DNA from: Persebacter sp051008975
GTDB lineage: Bacteria; Pseudomonadota; Gammaproteobacteria; Tethybacterales; Persebacteraceae
Assembly (NCBI GenBank): GCA_051008975.1
Contig: JBPCXA010000231.1
Location: 1-11,746 of the forward strand
Length of the DNA: 11,746 nt
Direction of reading: 5' to 3'
The translations under genes were made by a program, and so were the position numbers. Within the stretch, counting starts at the first letter, position 1. The number at the start of each line of letters is the position of its first letter. Below are positions 6,373-11,746 of the stretch, in pieces. Under the pieces are notes generated by a model that saw only the letters and a program-made list of their open reading frames with translations, did not search any database and was not told the origin of the DNA.

Positions 6373-6788
6373 TACGATTCCTCCCGCCGGTTGACGAAGC
6401 GCGTGGCCATCGGCAACTTCGCCGCGCCGAGACGGAACGCCCGCCGCGCCGCCGGTTCGCTGACGCCCTCCATCTCGTACAAAATTTTGCCGGGCTTCAC
6501 CTCGAAACACCAAAATTCGGGGTTGCCCTTGCCGCTGCCCATCCGCACCTCCACCGGCTTTTTGCTCACCGGCTTGTCGGGAAAAACGCGAATCCAGATC
6601 TTGCCGCCGCGCTTGACGGAGCGGACGATCGCCCGCCGCGCCGCCTCTATCTGCCTCGACGTCAATTGCCCCTTCGCCGTCGCCTTAAGTCCGTAGTCGC
6701 CGAAATTCACGAGCACGCCGCTCGTCGCCGCGCCGCGATTGCGCCCCTTTTGCATCTTGCGATACTTGCTCTTAGCCGGCTGGAGCAT
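6372..6788 (-). CDS. rplP: 50S ribosomal protein L16
   Basis: This 138-residue protein is L16: MLQPAKSKYRKMQKGRNRG (1-19), FGDYGLKA (29-36), RQIEAARRAI (45-54), KIWIRVFPDKPVSKKP (63-78) and VRMGSGKGNPEFW (81-93). L16 organises the A-site and peptidyl-transferase region of 23S rRNA. Arg82 in VRMG corresponds to the arginine hydroxylated by YcfD in E. coli. The start lies within the 3' end of rpsC (17-nt overlap) and is supported by the canonical MLQP N-terminus and a strong AAGGAGGA 5 nt upstream. The stop forms TAATG with rpmC. Confidence 0.97.
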   Translation of the reverse strand: MLQPAKSKYRKMQKGRNRGAATSGVLVNFGDYGLKATAKGQLTSRQIEAARRAIVRSVKRGGKIWIRVFPDKPVSKKPVEVRMGSGKGNPEFWCFEVKPGKILYEMEGVSEPAARRAFRLGAAKLPMATRFVNRREES

Positions 6789-7539
6789 CGCCGTCCTCCT
6801 TCATCACAATCGTCGGCGCCTCGAGGGTCTCGAGTCCGCCGAACTGCACAATCGGTTCGATGACCGCCGGCGTCCCGCCGTCGCCGCCGGCCGTATATTT
6901 GATCCGCCGCCGCCCCTCTTCGCCGCGCGACACCCACACCTTCACGCCGACCACGCCCATATTGGTCTTCGCCTCGGCGGCGGCGTAATCCACGTCGTTT
7001 TTCAGCGTATGCAGCGGCACCCGCCCCTCGCGATACCATTCGGTGCGCGCGATTTCAATGCCGTTCAGCCGCCCGGCGCACATAATTTTCACGCCCTCCA
7101 CGCCCAGCCGCATCGCCCCCGCCATCGCGCGGCGCATCGCACGGCGAAACATAATCCGCCGCTCCAGCTGCGAAGCGATGTTGAGCGCGATCAATTTCGC
7201 GTCGGCGTCCGGCTGCGCAACTTCCTTGATGTCCACCAGCAAATCCTTCACGCCGGTCATTTTCGCAAGTTTCGCGCGCAGCAAGTCAATGCCCTCGCCC
7301 TTTTTGCCGATGACCGCGCCCGGACGCCCCGAATGAATGATGATGCGCGCATAATCCAGCTTGCGCTCTATCTCCACCAAACTGACATTCGCCTGCGGAT
7401 AGGCGGTTTTGATGTGCCGCCGCACCTCGGCGTCCTTGACGACGATCGCGGCGAAATCGCGCCCGCGCGCATACCAGCGCGAACGCCAGTCGCGGCGCAC
7501 CGCCAAACGAAATCCGATCGGATTGACCTTGCGCCCCAT
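6772..7539 (-). CDS. rpsC: 30S ribosomal protein S3
   Basis: This 255-residue protein is S3: GRKVNPIGFRLAV start, a type II KH domain with SGRPGAVIGKKGEGIDLLRA (70-89; GKKG loop 78-81), and the C-terminal domain with GRLNGIEIARTEWYREGRVP (156-175) and GVVGVKVWV (195-203). S3 lies at the mRNA entry channel and takes part in the ribosomal helicase activity. A GTG at 7545 would add two residues and overlap the rplV stop. The ATG at 7539 is preferred because MGRKVNP is the family start and a six-G run lies 7 nt upstream. The 3' end overlaps rplP by 17 nt, the longest overlap in the window. Confidence 0.97.
   Translation of the reverse strand: MGRKVNPIGFRLAVRRDWRSRWYARGRDFAAIVVKDAEVRRHIKTAYPQANVSLVEIERKLDYARIIIHSGRPGAVIGKKGEGIDLLRAKLAKMTGVKDLLVDIKEVAQPDADAKLIALNIASQLERRIMFRRAMRRAMAGAMRLGVEGVKIMCAGRLNGIEIARTEWYREGRVPLHTLKNDVDYAAAEAKTNMGVVGVKVWVSRGEEGRRRIKYTAGGDGGTPAVIEPIVQFGGLETLEAPTIVMKEDGDAPAG
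6794..6801 (-). promoter_or_regulatory. Strong Shine-Dalgarno AAGGAGGA for rplP inside rpsC
   Basis: An eight-base anti-Shine-Dalgarno match lies 5 nt before the rplP ATG, within the rpsC coding sequence. It confirms that rplP starts inside rpsC. Confidence 0.8.
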
Positions 7540-7541
7540 AT

Positions 7542-7901
7542 TCACGCCCCCCGTTTCGCCGCCGCGGCGGACAATTCTATTAAGATGTGGCTGCGCCGCT
7601 TTTCAATCCGCGAAGCCCGCCCGCGCGCGCCGAAACGGACGCGCTTGAGAGTCGCGCCGTCGCTGACTTCAATCCGGCTCACATACAAGGCGTCAATGTC
7701 GGCGCCGGCGTTTTCTTCGGCGTTGGCGACCGCCGAATTGAGCGTCTTGCGAATCGACGTCGCCGCCTTCTTGCGGCTGAACTGCAGCAATTCCAGCGCC
7801 GGACCGATCATCTTGCCGCGAATTTGATCGGCGACAAGCCGCCCCTTTTGCGGCGACAAAGACACGTTGCGCGCCAGCGCGCGGATATTCGCGCGTTTCA
7901 T
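7542..7901 (-). CDS. rplV: 50S ribosomal protein L22
   Basis: This 119-residue protein is L22: RNVSLSPQKGRLVADQIRGK (11-30), AATSIRKTLNSAVANAEENA (46-65) and the extended hairpin around residues 82-100 (GATLKRVRFGARGRASRI), which lines the peptide exit tunnel and is where macrolide-resistance changes occur in other bacteria. It ends with the normal KRRSHILIEL strand plus a short Ala/Lys tail. It starts in an ATGA overlap with rpsS and ends 2 nt before the preferred rpsC start. Confidence 0.97.
   Translation of the reverse strand: MKRANIRALARNVSLSPQKGRLVADQIRGKMIGPALELLQFSRKKAATSIRKTLNSAVANAEENAGADIDALYVSRIEVSDGATLKRVRFGARGRASRIEKRRSHILIELSAAAAKRGA
7547..7552 (-). promoter_or_regulatory. G-rich ribosome binding site deciding the rpsC start
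   Basis: Six G residues in the last codons of rplV lie 7 nt from the ATG at 7539 but only 1 nt from the GTG at 7545. This supports the shorter S3. Confidence 0.5.
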
Positions 7902-8203
7902 TTCTTGCCCTTCTTCGGCGCCCGCGACGATTTCGCCGATTTGTCGCCGGTCGGATGCCCGCGAAACACGCGCGTCGGCGCGAATTCGCCGAGACGATGC
8001 CCGACCATATTTTCGGAGACGAACACCGGAATATGCTGCTTGCCGTTATGCACCGCGAACGTCAGCCCGACAAAATCCGGCGTAATCATCGAACGGCGCG
8101 ACCATGTTTTGATCGGGCGGCGGTCGCGCGCATGCCGCGCCCGCGACACTTTCGCCGCCAGATGATGATCCACCATCACGCCTTTTTTGAGGGAACGCGC
8201 CAT
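7898..8203 (-). CDS. rpsS: 30S ribosomal protein S19
   Basis: This 101-residue protein matches S19: ARSLKKGVMVDHHL start, KTWSRRSMITPDFVG (32-46), FAVHNGKQHIPVFVSENMVG (49-68), and HRLGEFAPTRVFRGH (69-83). S19 binds the 30S head next to S13 and faces the large subunit and A-site tRNA. The tail after GH (84-101) is a Lys/Ser-rich segment slightly longer than in E. coli (92 residues total). The frame is open far upstream into rplB. The start at 8203 is fixed by the conserved MARSLKKG, by GGAAGGGA 5 nt upstream, and by the TGATG overlap. Confidence 0.97.
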   Translation of the reverse strand: MARSLKKGVMVDHHLAAKVSRARHARDRRPIKTWSRRSMITPDFVGLTFAVHNGKQHIPVFVSENMVGHRLGEFAPTRVFRGHPTGDKSAKSSRAPKKGKK

Positions 8204-9039
8204 CAGCGTCCCTTCCGCGCGCGACGCCGCGCGACGATCCATTTGTCGGTGCGCTTGTTGCGGCGCGTCCGATACCCCTTCGCCGGCTGTCCCCAGGGAC
8301 TGACCGGAATTTTGTTGGACTTGCTGCGCCCCTCGCCGCCGCCCATCGGATGATCCACCGGATTCATCACCATCCCGCGCACATGCGGACGCCGCCCGCG
8401 CCAGCGGGACGCCCCGGCCTTGCCGAGTTTGCGGAGAAAATGTTCCTCGTTGCCGACCGCGCCGATGACCGCCCGGCAGGAGGAACGCACCCGCCGCGTC
8501 TCGCCGGATTTCAGCCGCAACATCGCATAATCGCCGTCCAGCGCGACGAACTGCGCGCTGATTCCCGCCGACCGCGCCAACTGCGCGCCCCGTCCGGGAT
8601 TCAACTCCACGCAATGCACGGTCACGCCCACCGGAATCGCCGCCAGCGGCTTGGCGTTGCCGGGACGCACCGGGGCGTCCGCGCCGCTTTCAATGCGGTC
8701 GCCGACCGCCACGCCCTGCGGCGCGATAATATAGCGGCGTTCGCCGTCCGCATACAGCAAAAGCGCCAAATGCGCGCTGCGATTCGGATCATATTCCAGA
8801 CGCTCCACCTTCGCCGGGATGCCGTCCTTGTCGCGCCGAAAATCCAATATGCGATAGCGTTGCCGATGCCCGCCGCCGCGATGCCAGGCGGTGATGCGCC
8901 CGGAATTGTTGCGCCCCGCGGCGGCGGGCTTTTTGCATACCAGCGGCGCGTGCGGCGCGCCCTTGTGAAGTCCGGGCGTTTTGACCCGCACCATTCCCCG
9001 CTGTCCGGGCGTCCGCGGCTTGGATTTAATCAGCGCCAT
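8203..9039 (-). CDS. rplB: 50S ribosomal protein L2
   Basis: This 278-residue protein is L2: KSKPRTPGQRG (6-15), GRNNSGRITAWHRGGGHRQR (42-61), LEYDPNRSAHLALL (81-94), a central RNA-binding domain, and MNPVDHPMGGGEG (225-237) near the peptidyl-transferase centre. L2 is a primary 23S binder and part of intersubunit bridge B7b. The conserved first histidine (His230) is present, while the second, commonly His in DHPHGGGEG, is Met232 here. The C-terminus KGYRTRRNKRTDKWIV is of the proteobacterial kind. It starts in a TAATG overlap with rplW, with GGAG 8 nt upstream, and ends in a TGATG overlap with rpsS. Confidence 0.98.
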   Translation of the reverse strand: MALIKSKPRTPGQRGMVRVKTPGLHKGAPHAPLVCKKPAAAGRNNSGRITAWHRGGGHRQRYRILDFRRDKDGIPAKVERLEYDPNRSAHLALLLYADGERRYIIAPQGVAVGDRIESGADAPVRPGNAKPLAAIPVGVTVHCVELNPGRGAQLARSAGISAQFVALDGDYAMLRLKSGETRRVRSSCRAVIGAVGNEEHFLRKLGKAGASRWRGRRPHVRGMVMNPVDHPMGGGEGRSKSNKIPVSPWGQPAKGYRTRRNKRTDKWIVARRRARKGR

Positions 9040-9338
9040 TATTGCAGCTCCGCAAAATTAATATCGTCGCCCGCCGCCAGACGCACGAACGCCTTGCGCG
9101 AAGACGCCCGCCGTCCGGCGCGCCCCATCCGCAGCACCGTCCGCGCGCGCATATTGGCGACGCGCACCGATTCCACCTTCACCTCAAACATTTTTTCCAC
9201 CGCGCGCTTGATTTCGTCCTTGCGCGCGTCGGTCGCGACATAAAACACCGCGGTGCGCCGCTTGTCGGCCAACTCCGTGCTTTTTTCGGAAATGACCGGC
9301 GCCAGCACCAGATTCATCAGACGGGCGGCGCCGCTCAT
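9039..9338 (-). CDS. rplW: 50S ribosomal protein L23
   Basis: This 99-residue protein is L23: LVLAPVISEKSTELAD near residues 10-25, KDEIKRAVEKMFEVKVESVR at 40-59, and a basic loop RMGRAGRRASSRKAFV (70-85). L23 sits at the mouth of the polypeptide exit tunnel. Glu18 of the ISEKS motif corresponds to the residue that docks trigger factor in E. coli. The frame stays open upstream to 10061, but the real start is the ATG at 9338. It forms an ATGA overlap with the rplD stop, has GGAG 8 nt upstream and gives the usual length. Confidence 0.96.
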   Translation of the reverse strand: MSGAARLMNLVLAPVISEKSTELADKRRTAVFYVATDARKDEIKRAVEKMFEVKVESVRVANMRARTVLRMGRAGRRASSRKAFVRLAAGDDINFAELQ

Positions 9339-10009
9339 GACCACTTCTCCGCGCAGGCGGTCATCGCCCGCTCGGTGATGACCAGCGCTTCGGCGGTCAA
9401 ATCGGCGGGCAGCAGGGAATGCAGCGGACAATGGCGCAAATACGGCACATTGCGCGCCGACAGCAGCACATTGCCGTCCATTTCGGTGTCCACCAAAAGC
9501 ACGATTCCGGGGCGGATTTCCCCTTCCGGCTTTCCCGTCCGGCGGCACTGCAAAACTTGTCCGGCGACTCCGGCGCCGGCGAGTTGACGGATGATCAACT
9601 GCGTTTTCGGCGCGTCCATCGCCAGCGATTTTACGACCGCCACCCGCCCCGCGCGCAGCAATTCCGAAAACATCACCGCCATCGCCGCGCGATACATTTT
9701 GCGCGGCATCTTGCGGGCGAAGTTTTCGTCCGGACGCGAAGGAAAGGCGCGCCCGCCGCCGCGACGAATCGGCGAAGACGACATTCCGGCGCGCGCGCGC
9801 CCGGAGCCCTTCTGGCGGAACAATTTGCGCGTAGTGTGATGCACCTCGGCGCGCGTTTTTTGCGCGCGGTTGCCTTCGCGCGCGTTGGCGAAATTCGCGC
9901 ACACCGCCTGATGCGCCAGCGCGGCGTTGAATTTGCGCGCCGCGAACGAATCGGGAACGGTCATCATCCCCGCCTCGCCGCCGCCGAAGTTGATAACTTT
10001 CAACTCCAT
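9335..10009 (-). CDS. rplD: 50S ribosomal protein L4
   Basis: This 224-residue protein is L4: MELKVINF start, FNAALAHQAV (27-36), NRAQKTRAEVHHTTRKLFRQ (47-66), KGSGRARAG (67-75), GGGRAFPSRPDENF (84-97) and RKMYRAAM (103-110). The KGSGRAR region belongs to the loop that lines the exit-tunnel constriction next to L22. In E. coli L4 also represses its own S10 operon by binding the mRNA leader; no such leader fits in this window. The protein is about 20 residues longer than the E. coli one, partly an extra segment around 150-170 (GQVLQCRRTGKPEGEIRPG). The ATG at 10009 is chosen because it begins the conserved MELKV, has GGAGG 7 nt upstream, and overlaps the dioxygenase TGA. Confidence 0.97.
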   Translation of the reverse strand: MELKVINFGGGEAGMMTVPDSFAARKFNAALAHQAVCANFANAREGNRAQKTRAEVHHTTRKLFRQKGSGRARAGMSSSPIRRGGGRAFPSRPDENFARKMPRKMYRAAMAVMFSELLRAGRVAVVKSLAMDAPKTQLIIRQLAGAGVAGQVLQCRRTGKPEGEIRPGIVLLVDTEMDGNVLLSARNVPYLRHCPLHSLLPADLTAEALVITERAMTACAEKWS

Positions 10010-10614
10010 CACCGCGCCTCCGGCCGCAGATAAATGTCGGGCGCGACGAACAGCGCGACATCGCCGTCGCGCGTTATTTCGGCGGCGCGACATTCGGCGT
10101 CGGGAATTCGGCGGTCGCCGCCGAGTACATAATGCTGCGTTGTTAAAGAACGAAAGCCGGGCGCGCTGATGCGGTAATGAAAATGCGAAGGACGTCCGAA
10201 CAAAAAAGAACCGTATTCGCCCGGCACGAGCGAACGGTAATTGTATCGTCCGTTTTCATCGGTCGTCGTTGCGCCGCGCATGTCCAAATCGGAATCGTCA
10301 TAATCCGCGCGCGCGCCGTTGCCGTGCGGATGATAATTGCCGTCGCCGTCGGTCTGCCACACTTCAACGCGCGCATTGACGACCGGCGGATTGCCCTCCG
10401 CCGCCGAAAGAATCGCGCCCGAAACCCGCACCGGCTCGCCCGGTTTGCCGAAACGGTTAATGTCGTCCAGCACCGGCATTTCCGACACATAAAACGGTCC
10501 GAGCATGTCGGCGCCAGTGGGGACGCAGGCGGAATCCGCCGCCCGCGCGACGGAAACGGCGGACGCCGCAAACAGCGCGCACACCGTCAAAATGTTGCGG
10601 ACGAACGCGCCCAT
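10009..10614 (-). CDS. Secreted intradiol ring-cleavage dioxygenase-like protein inserted between rplC and rplD
   Basis: This 201-residue protein belongs to the intradiol dioxygenase family (protocatechuate 3,4-/catechol 1,2-dioxygenase fold, Fe(III), usually opening a catechol ring between the two hydroxyls). Residues 1-25 look like a Sec signal peptide: Arg6, a hydrophobic run at 8-22, and an ARA/A cleavage site after 25. Then come GPFY (39-42), VEVWQTDGDGNYHPH (83-97), TTTDENGRYNYRSLVPGEY (116-134) and GRPSHFHYRIS (140-150). Predicted iron ligands are Tyr94, Tyr134, His144 and His146; Arg141 matches the conserved active-site arginine of protocatechuate dioxygenase. It is shorter than classic cytoplasmic enzymes and lacks an obvious catechol-dioxygenase N-terminal helical domain, resembling the small extracytoplasmic branch. 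Stop/start overlaps join it to rplC (TAATG) and rplD (TGATG). G+C dips to about half over 10141-10260, lower than its neighbours. The substrate is unknown; no catabolic partner genes are nearby. Confidence 0.9.
   Translation of the reverse strand: MGAFVRNILTVCALFAASAVSVARAADSACVPTGADMLGPFYVSEMPVLDDINRFGKPGEPVRVSGAILSAAEGNPPVVNARVEVWQTDGDGNYHPHGNGARADYDDSDLDMRGATTTDENGRYNYRSLVPGEYGSFLFGRPSHFHYRISAPGFRSLTTQHYVLGGDRRIPDAECRAAEITRDGDVALFVAPDIYLRPEAR
10017..10021 (-). promoter_or_regulatory. Shine-Dalgarno GGAGG for rplD, inside the dioxygenase gene
   Basis: A strong GGAGG lies 7 nt before the rplD ATG and falls inside the last codons of the dioxygenase gene (Pro-Glu). The 3' end of the inserted gene thus also serves as the rplD ribosome binding site, so the insertion is fully integrated into the operon. 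Confidence 0.75.
10540..10614 (-). other. Predicted signal peptide of the dioxygenase
   Basis: This stretch encodes residues 1-25: a short N-region with Arg6, a hydrophobic core ILTVCALFAASAVSV, and an A-R-A motif before Ala26. It fits a Sec signal peptidase I site. There is no lipobox: Cys30 is preceded by D-S-A rather than a leucine-type motif. The mature enzyme would therefore be a soluble periplasmic or secreted protein. Confidence 0.75.
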
Positions 10615-11282
10615 TATTTCTTCCCCGAAGCCGCCGCCGGTTTGGCGTTAATTTTTTTGACCGCCGGACGGACGACGACCTGCCCGCCCGGCGCGCCCGG
10701 CACCGCGCCGCGAATCAGCAAAAGATTGCGCCCGGCGTCCGCCCGCACGATGCGGAGATTTTGCGAAGTGCGCCGTTTGCCGCCCAACCGTCCGGGCATT
10801 TTTTTGCCGGGAAAAACGCGCCCCGGATCCTGGCACTGTCCGGTGGAACCGGGTTTGCGGTGCGAACGCGAATTGCCGTGCGAAGCGCGGTTGGAACTGA
10901 AATGCCACCGCTTGATGACGCCGGCGAAACCCTTGCCGCGGCTGATTCCGACCACATCCACGAACTGCCCTTCGGCGAAAATATCCGCGCCGATTTCGTC
11001 GCCCGCGCCCTTGCCTTCGGGCAATTCGCCGCCGCGGAACTCGCGCAAAACCCGCGCCGCGCCGGCCTGATATTTCGCCAGATGCCCCTTGAGGGGCGCG
11101 CCGATTCGCCGCGCGCGTCGTTCGCCGAACGCCAGCTGCACCGCGTCGTAGCCGTCCGTTTTCGCGGTCTTTTGCTGGGCGGCGCGGTTGCCGCGGACAT
11201 CCACGACGGTCACCGCGAGCGCCTCGCCGGTGTCGGAAAACACGCGGGTCATTCCCATCTTGACGCCGATCAATCCGAGCAT
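10614..11282 (-). CDS. rplC: 50S ribosomal protein L3
   Basis: This 222-residue protein has the full L3 signature: a GLIGVKMGMTRVF start (residues 3-15), SRGKGFAGVIKRWHF (114-128), then HGNSRSHRKPGSTGQC at 135-150 and PGKKMPGRLGG (158-168). L3 is an early-binding 23S protein whose extension reaches toward the peptidyl-transferase centre. Gln149 aligns with the glutamine that PrmB methylates in E. coli L3; whether it is modified here is unknown. A short basic tail (AKPAAASGKK) ends the protein. The start follows the rpsJ stop after one base, with AAGG 6 nt upstream. Its TAA stop shares one base with the ATG of the dioxygenase gene (TAATG). In standard S10 operons the next gene would be rplD; here it is not. 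Confidence 0.98.
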   Translation of the reverse strand: MLGLIGVKMGMTRVFSDTGEALAVTVVDVRGNRAAQQKTAKTDGYDAVQLAFGERRARRIGAPLKGHLAKYQAGAARVLREFRGGELPEGKGAGDEIGADIFAEGQFVDVVGISRGKGFAGVIKRWHFSSNRASHGNSRSHRKPGSTGQCQDPGRVFPGKKMPGRLGGKRRTSQNLRIVRADAGRNLLLIRGAVPGAPGGQVVVRPAVKKINAKPAAASGKK

Positions 11283-11283
11283 G

Positions 11284-11619
11284 TCAGACCTTCATCACCT
11301 TGATGTCGGCGTGAACGCCCGGCGGCAAATCCAGATTCGTCAGCGCGTTGGTCGCCTTGTTGCCGAGATCGACGATGTCCATCATGCGACAATGCTCGCG
11401 AATTTCAATCTGCTCGCGCGAACGCTTGTCCTTGTGCGGCGAACGCAGCAAATCGTAGCGGCGGCGGCGCACCGGCAGCGGCACCGGACCGCGCACTTCC
11501 GCGCCGGTGCGCTTGACGGTGTTGACGATGTTGCGCGTCGACTCGTCAATCAGGCCGTGATCGAATCCGGTCAGCCGGATTCGAAACTTCTGCACGGTGG
11601 TGGGTTTCTTTTCCGCCAT
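11284..11619 (-). CDS. rpsJ: 30S ribosomal protein S10
   Basis: This 111-residue protein matches S10 across its length: RIRLTGFDHGLID near residues 13-25, GPVPLPV at 44-50, and RSPHKDKRSREQIEIREHCR at 59-78. That last segment is the extended loop that reaches into the 30S head. S10 assembles late into the 30S head and, with NusB, also acts in rRNA antitermination in characterised bacteria. It is a few residues longer than the usual ~103 because of an N-terminal MAEKKPTTVQ extension. Three start codons lie in a row (GTG 11625, ATG 11622, ATG 11619). The last is chosen because the GGAG at 11625-11628 is then 5 nt away; for 11622 it would be only 2 nt away. The downstream rplC start follows after a single base. 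Confidence 0.97.
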   Translation of the reverse strand: MAEKKPTTVQKFRIRLTGFDHGLIDESTRNIVNTVKRTGAEVRGPVPLPVRRRRYDLLRSPHKDKRSREQIEIREHCRMMDIVDLGNKATNALTNLDLPPGVHADIKVMKV

Positions 11620-11621
11620 CA

Positions 11622-11746
11622 TCACTCCAAAATTTTGGTGACGACGCCGGCGCCCACCGTCCGCCCGCCCTCGCGTATCGCAAAGCGCAAACCCTCCTCC
11701 ATCGCTATGGAAGTTATCAACTCCACCTCCATCCCCGTGTTGTCCC
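11622..11746 (-). CDS. tuf: Elongation factor Tu, C-terminal end (partial)
   Basis: Only the last 40 codons and the TGA stop are in the window; the gene continues past the right edge. The translation ends with the hallmark EF-Tu C-terminus: 'AMEEGLRFAIREGGRTVGAG' is followed by VVTKILE. This is the last part of beta-barrel domain 3, which contacts aminoacyl-tRNA and EF-Ts in the intact GTPase. EF-Tu delivers aminoacyl-tRNA to the ribosomal A site. The stop codon sits 2 nt before the preferred rpsJ start, so the tuf and S10 genes are almost certainly on one transcript, as in many bacteria where fusA-tuf runs into rpsJ. Two ATA isoleucine codons occur in this short stretch, so ATA is not strictly avoided even in this highly expressed gene. 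Confidence 0.97.
   Translation of the reverse strand, partial: DNTGMEVELITSIAMEEGLRFAIREGGRTVGAGVVTKILE
11625..11628 (-). promoter_or_regulatory. Shine-Dalgarno GGAG deciding the rpsJ start
   Basis: GGAG lies in the last codons of tuf. It is 5 nt from the ATG at 11619 but only 2 nt from the ATG at 11622, and it overlaps the GTG at 11625, so it favours the third start codon. Its position inside tuf implies that rpsJ is translated from the tuf message. Confidence 0.65.

Noticed and set aside
6739..7827. A 362-codon open frame on the plus strand opposite rplP, rpsC and rplV
   Set aside because: It is antisense to three certain ribosomal genes, with no family resemblance and no independent ribosome site of note.
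9039..10061. A 340-codon version of rplW starting within the dioxygenase region
   Set aside because: Only the last 99 codons resemble L23. The upstream part is an out-of-frame reading of rplD. The ATG at 9338 with ATGA overlap is the real start.
10522..10533. Lipoprotein attachment site at Cys30 of the dioxygenase
   Set aside because: The residues before Cys30 are D-S-A, not a lipobox, and a normal A-R-A signal peptidase I site occurs five residues earlier.
11623..11625. GTG at 11625 as the rpsJ start
   Set aside because: It overlaps the GGAG that would have to serve as its own ribosome site, while the ATG at 11619 has ideal spacing and gives the family-like N-terminus.

Overview
The window is one long ribosomal-protein operon read entirely on the minus strand, from the end of an EF-Tu gene (right edge) to rpmJ (left edge). 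The order in transcription direction is tuf (3' end), rpsJ, rplC, an inserted intradiol dioxygenase gene, rplD, rplW, rplB, rpsS, rplV, rpsC, rplP, rpmC, rpsQ, rplN, rplX, rplE, rpsN, rpsH, rplF, rplR, rpsE, rplO, secY, infA, rpmJ. This is the classical S10-spc order, with two departures: an extra gene between rplC and rplD, and no rpmD (L30) between rpsE and rplO.

The organism looks like a high-GC proteobacterium. S14 is the long, zinc-free type with an NRC...TGRPRG motif. L4 carries a beta/gamma-type 'PDENF...RKMYR' stretch. The secY-infA-rpmJ order is the one I associate with Betaproteobacteria and some Gammaproteobacteria, and there is no adk after secY as in Alphaproteobacteria. The beta/gamma placement is inference from remembered family sequences, not a tree.

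Layout: 11284-11746 holds the tuf end and rpsJ. 10614-11282 is rplC. 10009-10614 is the odd gene. 6772-10009 is the rest of the S10 block (rplD to rpsC). 2504-6788 runs from rplP to rpsE with hardly a spare base. 1702-2499 is an rplO whose protein carries a tail of about 114 residues, rich in Lys, Ala and Ser. 59-1701 holds secY, infA and rpmJ. Positions 1-58 are the only clearly non-coding stretch at an edge and contain a short GC hairpin. No rRNA, tRNA, CRISPR array or insertion sequence was seen.

The DNA is extremely compact. Most junctions are 1-nt (TAATG, TGATG) or 4-nt (ATGA, GTGA) stop/start overlaps, and the largest internal gap is 13 nt. Shine-Dalgarno sites therefore lie inside the upstream gene, and the whole set is probably translationally coupled. 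There is no room for internal promoters or for an E. coli-style S10 leader.

The feature most worth attention is the inserted gene. It encodes a 201-residue, apparently secreted intradiol ring-cleavage dioxygenase with all four predicted iron ligands (Tyr94, Tyr134, His144, His146). It is joined to rplC and rplD by perfect 1-nt stop/start overlaps, so an extracytoplasmic aromatic-ring (or related) oxygenase appears to be expressed as part of the ribosome-building operon. The L15 tail and the missing L30 are secondary oddities.
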